Source: Collinsella sp.
Lineage (GTDB): Bacteria > Actinomycetota > Coriobacteriia > Coriobacteriales > Coriobacteriaceae
Direction of reading: 5' to 3'
Length of the DNA stretch: 64,000 nucleotides
Assembly: GCA_019419545.1 (NCBI GenBank)
Contig: DXZT01000030.1
Location: forward strand, 69,606 to 133,605
The notes beneath the pieces are model-generated. The model made no database searches. It was not told the DNA's origin and saw nothing but the letters and a program-made list of their open reading frames with translations. The translations under genes and the position numbers were made by a program. This document shows positions 60,301 to 64,000 of the stretch, piece by piece; position 1 is the first letter of the stretch; the number at the start of each line of letters is the position of its first letter.

Positions 60301-60429
60301 AGGACTCCCCCGCTGGTTAACGACAAAACTTTCGATACTATACCCGTTCCGGCGATGTCTATCCAGCGTAAGCATAGAGAGTCCAGACATGTGGAGGGCG
60401 ATGTTGGGTGATGCACGTTTTCGCTTTTG

Positions 60430-60482
60430 TGTACGCCAGCCTCCAAACATGTCGAAAAATGTCGTTTTTGGAGGGTGGCGTA
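60430..60482. repeat. Long inverted repeat upstream of the CDP-alcohol transferase gene
   Basis: GTACGCCAGCCTCCAAA (60430-60446) and TTTGGAGGGTGGCGTAC (60466-60482) form a 17-bp stem with one mismatch. The 19-nt loop contains a direct repeat ATGTCG-AAAA-ATGTCG. It lies in the 430-bp gap 60301-60730, which otherwise shows no gene. It looks like a REP-type palindrome unit. Confidence 0.6.
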
Positions 60483-60678
60483 CAGGTTTTGTTGGACAGA
60501 CGCACCCGTTTACGGGAATGTGGACGAAAGGGCCGTCCGGGACACTCTTATATACAAGGGAGCCCGCATTGCCGTATATGACATGGCTGCTGGATGCATA
60601 CCCTTAGGATCCCGCCGCGATACGATAATATTACGTCGTGAGCTTCGATATTAAGGCAAAACAGCCCGTTAGAACGAT

Positions 60679-60713
60679 AAGAGGGGGCGAAGATTATATC
60701 TCCGCCCCCTCTT
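60679..60713 (-). terminator. Terminator of the phosphatase gene
   Basis: On the minus strand TAAGAGGGGGCG pairs with CGCCCCCTCTTA around 11-13 nt, followed by TCGTTC. It lies about 18 nt past the stop codon. Confidence 0.7.
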
Positions 60714-60730
60714 ACAAACAACCTCCCAAC

Positions 60731-61489
60731 CTACTCAAGCCCTGGGCCGCGGTACTTTCCCGTATCAGAGTCATAGCTCATAACCGCGATCTCTCCGTGC
60801 TTCACAACGTTCCCGTCAATGTAGTAATGGCTGAACCCGTCATGCCAGATGCCGCGGTAGCCCGCGATGCCAGAGACAATATCAGTGCTGATATGCCCTG
60901 CGATAACGTCCAGACAGAACCTACACCCCGCGTATTCGGGCGGCATCATGGTAAAAGACTCGTCAGGCGTGCCAATCTTCCAATACTCACCGGCATCCTC
61001 ATAGATGCCGGCATGTACAAAGACCTGGGAGGGGGTCTCGAAAAAGTAAGGGAGTTTGCGGACCCACGCGATTACGTCAGCGTGCTCGGCCTTTATGCGC
61101 TCGACCGTGAAGGCGTAAGCCTTCTCGAACTCTCTGAGCCTCAAAAGATGCTTAACGTGCTTGAATTCCTCGGCACCTAAGAAGCTCTTAGCCGTTGCCA
61201 AATTGCTGTCGGCAAGTATCCATGCCTGTGTGAAATTGGGATCTTTCACTTCGTCGATGTACTCAAGCAGCATCTCCTCGTGGTTGCCGCGCAACGCCAC
61301 GACGCGATCACCGTATCGTTTTTGCAGGTCCATGATGAGCTTGAAGACGCCAAGCGAATCGGGACCCCGGTCGCAGTAGTCGCCGAGCAGGACCAGCTTT
61401 GAATCTTGGGGTTCAAGGTCGATGGTGGAGAGCGCTGCCCTAAAAGCCTCGAGGCTCCCGTGGATGTCAGACATAGCGTAGATATTCAT
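60731..61489 (-). CDS. PPP-family metallophosphoesterase (serine/threonine phosphatase-like)
   Basis: 252 residues. The three PPP motifs are in order: DIHG (residues 8-11), GDYCDRGPDS and RGNHEEMLLEY, with later metal-ligand histidines in FVHAGI and AGHISTD. This resembles lambda-phosphatase/PrpE-type bacterial phosphatases acting on phosphoproteins or dinucleotides. No partner kinase is adjacent. The unrecognised gene upstream (61509-61976) is 19 nt away and probably co-transcribed. Confidence 0.85.
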   Translation of the reverse strand: MNIYAMSDIHGSLEAFRAALSTIDLEPQDSKLVLLGDYCDRGPDSLGVFKLIMDLQKRYGDRVVALRGNHEEMLLEYIDEVKDPNFTQAWILADSNLATAKSFLGAEEFKHVKHLLRLREFEKAYAFTVERIKAEHADVIAWVRKLPYFFETPSQVFVHAGIYEDAGEYWKIGTPDESFTMMPPEYAGCRFCLDVIAGHISTDIVSGIAGYRGIWHDGFSHYYIDGNVVKHGEIAVMSYDSDTGKYRGPGLE

Positions 61490-61508
61490 TATGATCCCTC
61501 ATATCCTT

Positions 61509-61976
61509 TTATCGCTCAGCAGCGACGGAAAATGTCGGCACCGCTTCCTCCCCCTGAGCCGAGAGCAGAAGGAGACGGAGCGCTAGACGAATTGCATATT
61601 CTGGTTTGACCGTGCACTCGAATGCCGACGTCGTGAGCCTGGCGCAGTCGAGGTCGAGAGCCCTAATTAAGTTTGCGCCGGAAAGGGAGAGCAAGAATTT
61701 GCCGCTGATGGATTTTGCTGAAGGGAGTCCCGCCGTCCGCGCGAACTCGTCGGCATCGGGCTTCATGACCGCTCGATAATCGATCATCTGCCCCCTCAAC
61801 GCGCAGGTTTCCTCAAGTTCGAGCTGGTGTTCTAGGCTGGTCGCAATGACCGTGCTGGCGGTGGGCGAATTGACCGCCTCATCAATCGTGATGAGGTAGC
61901 TGGTCGACTGCGCTAGCAAGAAGGCGACTTCTCGCGCACATCTGACATTCTTGCGTACAATTTTTCCCCGGGGCAT
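61509..61976 (-). CDS. Hypothetical protein, unrecognised
   Basis: 155 residues, no membrane segment or signal peptide. I do not recognise a family. It has an N-terminal basic stretch (PRGKIVRKNVRCAREVAFLLAQ) and a leucine-rich C-terminal helix (YAIRLALRLLLLSA). ATGGAGGAG-type spacing (ATTGGAGGAGAATT before ATG) makes translation credible. It is followed by the PPP phosphatase gene 19 nt later, so the two may form a small operon. The AT-rich upstream region carries a tandem repeat that could be an operator. Confidence 0.6.
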   Translation of the reverse strand: MPRGKIVRKNVRCAREVAFLLAQSTSYLITIDEAVNSPTASTVIATSLEHQLELEETCALRGQMIDYRAVMKPDADEFARTAGLPSAKSISGKFLLSLSGANLIRALDLDCARLTTSAFECTVKPEYAIRLALRLLLLSAQGEEAVPTFSVAAER

Positions 61977-62015
61977 AATTCTCCTCCAATATAAGTTTCA
62001 ACTGCACCATCGGTA

Positions 62016-62061
62016 CAACTACATCATACTGCTATTTTGAAATATGTGCAACTACATCATA
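62016..62061 (-). promoter_or_regulatory. Tandem 13-bp repeat upstream of the unrecognised gene
   Basis: CAACTACATCATA occurs at 62016-62028 and 62049-62061, 33 bp apart (three helical turns), in an AT-rich stretch just upstream of the minus-strand gene at 61509-61976. On the minus strand TATGATGTAGTTG overlaps a -10-like TATATATGAT. Repeats in phase at a promoter suggest a regulator site. Confidence 0.45.
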
Positions 62062-62168
62062 TATACATTTGCATCAAATTATTCATTTTTAATATAACAG
62101 CTGGTATGGTCGAGATGGACATAGGTGAAACTAATTTCGACCTTGATTCGCAACTTCATCCGACACCT

Positions 62169-62204
62169 CCCACATTCATCCGTACATGTACGGATGAATG
62201 TGGG
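62169..62204. repeat. 36-bp perfect palindrome
   Basis: Two 18-bp arms meet with no spacer: the left half is CCCACATTCATCCGTACA and the right half its exact reverse complement. It lies 54 bp before the start of the IS30-type fragment and marks the change from AT-rich to very GC-rich sequence. It may be an insertion-sequence end or target. Confidence 0.8.
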
Positions 62205-62257
62205 AACCCGATACCCTGAGGGCCGGACCGGCCGGCCCCGGGAGATCGGAGGACGGC

Positions 62258-62908
62258 ATGTCCGGAAAGAGTAAGAAGGGGGCCGGGAAGGCGGCCCCGA
62301 GGGCCTACGGCAGGCTCACCAGGCACGAGCGGGACACGGTCCAGAGGATGCTGAAGCGCGGGGCCTCGTGCAGGCAGATCGCGAGGGAGCTGGGCAGGTC
62401 GCCCTCGACGGTGAGCTCCGAGGTGGCGTCGCACAGGTTCGTGACGGCGCCGAGGGAGAGGCGCGGCGAGCGCGTGGACGCCACCGCCGACCTGTCGGCG
62501 GCCTGCCCGCGCCTGGCTGCGTGGCCGCGCTGCTGCAACGGGTGCGGGCGGTACCGCGCGATCGGCTGCAGGCGGCGCCCGCACGTCTTCTACGACGCCC
62601 GCGCCGCGCAGCTGTGCGCGGACTCGGTCCTCGTCTCGTCCAGGTGCGGGATAGACGCCGGCGAGCCCGCCGCGGCCGAGGCACTCGCCACGCAGGTCGT
62701 ACACCGCGTTCCTCGCTGCGCCGACACGATGCCGAACGCCGCCCAGACCGTGGCCCGCTCGAGGTTGCCAATCATCGACGAGCTCGGCTACCTCGACGTC
62801 GGCAGCGCGGGCTCGGACCGGGTGTGCCACCACTGCCACCAGGTCAAGATAACGGGCGGGTCCTACAGGCTGAAAGACCTGCCGAGGGACGGCCCCGTCA
62901 AGGCGTGA
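62258..62908 (+). pseudogene. Chimeric insertion-sequence remnant: IS30-type N terminus fused to an IstB C-terminal fragment
   Basis: An open frame of 216 codons from ATG 62258 (GGAGGACGGC upstream). The first 130 or so residues resemble IS30-family transposases of this clade: a helix-turn-helix (YGRLTRHERDTVQRMLKRGASCRQIARELGRSPSTVSSEV) and a cysteine-rich segment (CPRLAAWPRCCNGCGRYRAIGC). The DDE catalytic domain is missing. After about 62750 the frame switches to IstB sequence: the Walker B segment LPIIDELGYLDV and, after an internal deletion, the IstB C terminus HHCHQVKITGGSYRLKD. Heavy use of AGG arginine codons sets it apart from the core genes. Not expected to be functional. Confidence 0.75.
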
Positions 62909-62927
62909 CCGGAATCGGTGAAAATAC

Positions 62928-62962
62928 GTTAGCGCAAGCGATGAAGCCGCCTTTGCGCTAAC
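62928..62962. repeat. Inverted repeat between insertion-sequence fragments
   Basis: GTTAGCGCAA (62928-62937) and TTGCGCTAAC (62953-62962) form a 10-bp inverted repeat. Related GTTAGCG sequences border the IS21-type fragment: CGCTAACAGC at 63002-63011 and GCTGTTAGCG at 63947-63956, in inverted orientation. They may be ends of the element that rearranged this locus. Confidence 0.5.
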
Positions 62963-63011
62963 GGCGCGTTTGATTAGCGAAGCTAGCGATAATTAGATTG
63001 ACGCTAACAGC

Positions 63012-63458
63012 GAACAGCTGCTTGACGTGGAGGCGGTCCACGTACCTGACCTCGCGCCACGCCCTGACCGCCTCGATGGCCAGCGCGACGGCGAGGTGCG
63101 TTTTGCCCACGCCGGGGTTCCCCACGAGCAGGACGTTCTCGGCCCGCTCGACGAACCTGAGGGTCGCGAGCTCCTCGATCTCGGCGCGCGGGACCGACGG
63201 CTGGAAGTCTCAGTCGAAGTCGGCCAGGCCCTTGACGTAGGGGAACCCGGACGACCGTATGCGCTGGTTGGTTATCCTGACCTCCCGGGCGGCGACCTCG
63301 ACGCGCGTCATCTCCTCGAGGGCGGAGGCGAAGCCCCGCTCGCCCGCGGCGACCATCCTCACGTAGTCGGGCAGGGACGCCGCCATCTCGTGCGGCCCGA
63401 GCGCCGACGGGTTCGCCTGCGCCCTGATCGAGGGACTGCCCTCGGCCACGGCGCCCAC
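63012..63458 (-). pseudogene. istB: Broken istB (IS21-family ATPase), truncated and with a nonsense codon
   Basis: From GTG 63458 (overlapping the istA stop as TAGTG) the frame reads as IstB up to VKGLADFD, where TGA (63210-63212) replaces the tryptophan codon expected in FDWDFQPS. Beyond the stop the reading continues as IstB: DFQPSVPRAEIEELATLRFVERAENVLLVGNPGVGKTHLAVALAIEAVR, including the Walker A. The gene then ends abruptly at 63012 against CGCTAACAGC. The missing C-terminal part resembles the fragment on the opposite strand at 62755-62908. Confidence 0.8.
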
Positions 63459-63946
63459 TACGCCCCTCCGAGCGAGTCGAGCAGCTCGAGGTTGGCGCGG
63501 GTGCCGTCTCGGCGATGTCGGCGTCGGCCAGCGCCCGCTTCCCCTCGAGGGCCTGCTCGTAGTGGGCGGGGTCGTAGTTGATCGGCCTCGCCGGCCCGGA
63601 GGCGGCGTCGTGGGCGGCGACCTCCTCGCCGGCCATCCTCACCAGGACCTGCCCGCCGGGCATCGCGACGACGCTCACGCGCCGGCCGATGCAGCGCCTG
63701 GGCACGGACCACTCCCTGCCGGCGGCCCTGACGAGCATCGTCGGCGGGACGGTATGGACGCTGACGTCGCCCACCATCGACTCGAGGAGCCGGAGGTTGC
63801 CGATGGGCCGCAGGCTCTCCTTCTCCCGCATGAACAGGACGTCGGGCGGCAGGCCGGTGGTGCGGTTCGGCTCCGAGTTCGCCTGGGCCTCGACCCGGGC
63901 CACCGCCTCGGCGAGGCCTCCCCACCCCGTGAACTCGCCGCCGTAG
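63459..63946 (-). pseudogene. istA: istA C-terminal fragment (IS21-family transposase) with a frameshift
   Basis: The frame contains the C-terminal part of IstA: NRTTGLPPDVLFMREKESLRPI, SVHTVPPTMLVRAAGREWSVPRRCIGRRV, then RPINYDPAHYEQALEGKRALADADIAETA. Near 63510 two extra bases shift the frame, and the expected end RANLELLDSLGGA continues in the next frame to the stop at 63458-63460. The N-terminal DNA-binding and DDE regions are absent: the homology starts sharply at 63946 next to GCTGTTAGCG. A dead remnant. Confidence 0.8.
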
Positions 63947-64000
63947 GCTGTTAGCGCTACTGTAAAAACAACCATTTTGACCAACGCTCAACAACCAATC

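Noticed and set aside
62156..62839. Minus-strand open frame opposite the IS30-type fragment
   Set aside because: Arg/Ala/Pro-rich shadow; the plus strand shows the helix-turn-helix and IstB segments.
63027..63581. Plus-strand open frames opposite the istA/istB remnants
   Set aside because: Minus strand carries recognisable IstA and IstB sequence, including a Walker A; the plus frames are shadows.

Overview
The window reads as a chromosome segment of a high-GC, Gram-positive gut anaerobe of the class Coriobacteriia, most likely Collinsella or a close relative. That assignment is inferred. It rests on the actinobacterial factor MihF, a GarA-type FHA protein next to a MerR regulator (the garA-ftsR arrangement), a divergent lexA/LysM-protein/nrdR cluster as in actinobacteria, an AdhE, and a Firmicutes-like rny/spoVS/miaB-miaA/hflX order. 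About 60 protein genes are supported and nearly all are core housekeeping genes. I see no rRNA, tRNA or CRISPR array.

Layout. 1-2.7 kb: 5' part of adhE (minus strand), a REP-associated tyrosine transposase gene inside an inverted pair of REP-like repeats, then rpmB. 3-8.5 kb: pyrimidine operon pyrR-pyrB-pyrC-pyrK-pyrD-pyrF behind a structured leader, without pyrE or carAB. 8.7-11.1 kb: mihF-gmk-rpoZ-thiI. 11.3-15.4 kb: comEA-comEC-holA. 15.5-27.4 kb: rpsT, then lepA-dusB-hemW, two dnaJ-type genes (the first with a membrane tail in place of its second C-terminal domain), then mtaB-phoH-ybeY-dgkA-era-recO. 27.5-42 kb: rpsO, pnp, rnj, ftsK, rodZ, yajQ, rimO, pgsA, cinA, recA, recX. 42.3-49 kb: rny, an orphan GHKL ATPase, spoVS, miaB-miaA-hflX. 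49-52 kb: SOS locus with lexA (plus a membrane acyltransferase) divergent from a LysM membrane protein, nrdR and dut. 52-62 kb: glycolipid glycosyltransferase, trxB, a DUF1836 gene, degV, and a minus-strand run of CDP-alcohol phosphotransferase, FHA protein, MerR regulator, apt and an NlpC/P60 hydrolase, then a PPP phosphatase and an unrecognised gene. 62.1-64 kb: remnants of IS30- and IS21-type insertion sequences beside a 36-bp perfect palindrome.

How the parts work together. The SOS regulon is directly visible: a LexA-type box lies between the -35 and -10 of recA, and three more lie between lexA and the LysM gene, a probable damage-induced division inhibitor. RNA turnover is concentrated here (PNPase, RNase J, RNase Y, YbeY). 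So are translation and tRNA modification functions (LepA, DusB, ThiI, three methylthiotransferases MtaB, RimO and MiaB, and MiaA).

The most unusual signal is a set of four structured palindromic elements in two inverted pairs, one pair between pnp and rnj and one between dut and the glycosyltransferase gene. They share a conserved internal-loop core on both strands. Outer stems differ at every locus but stay self-complementary, and inner hairpins show compensated base changes. Three of the four lie immediately 3' of a gene in the sense orientation. I do not recognise this as a described family.
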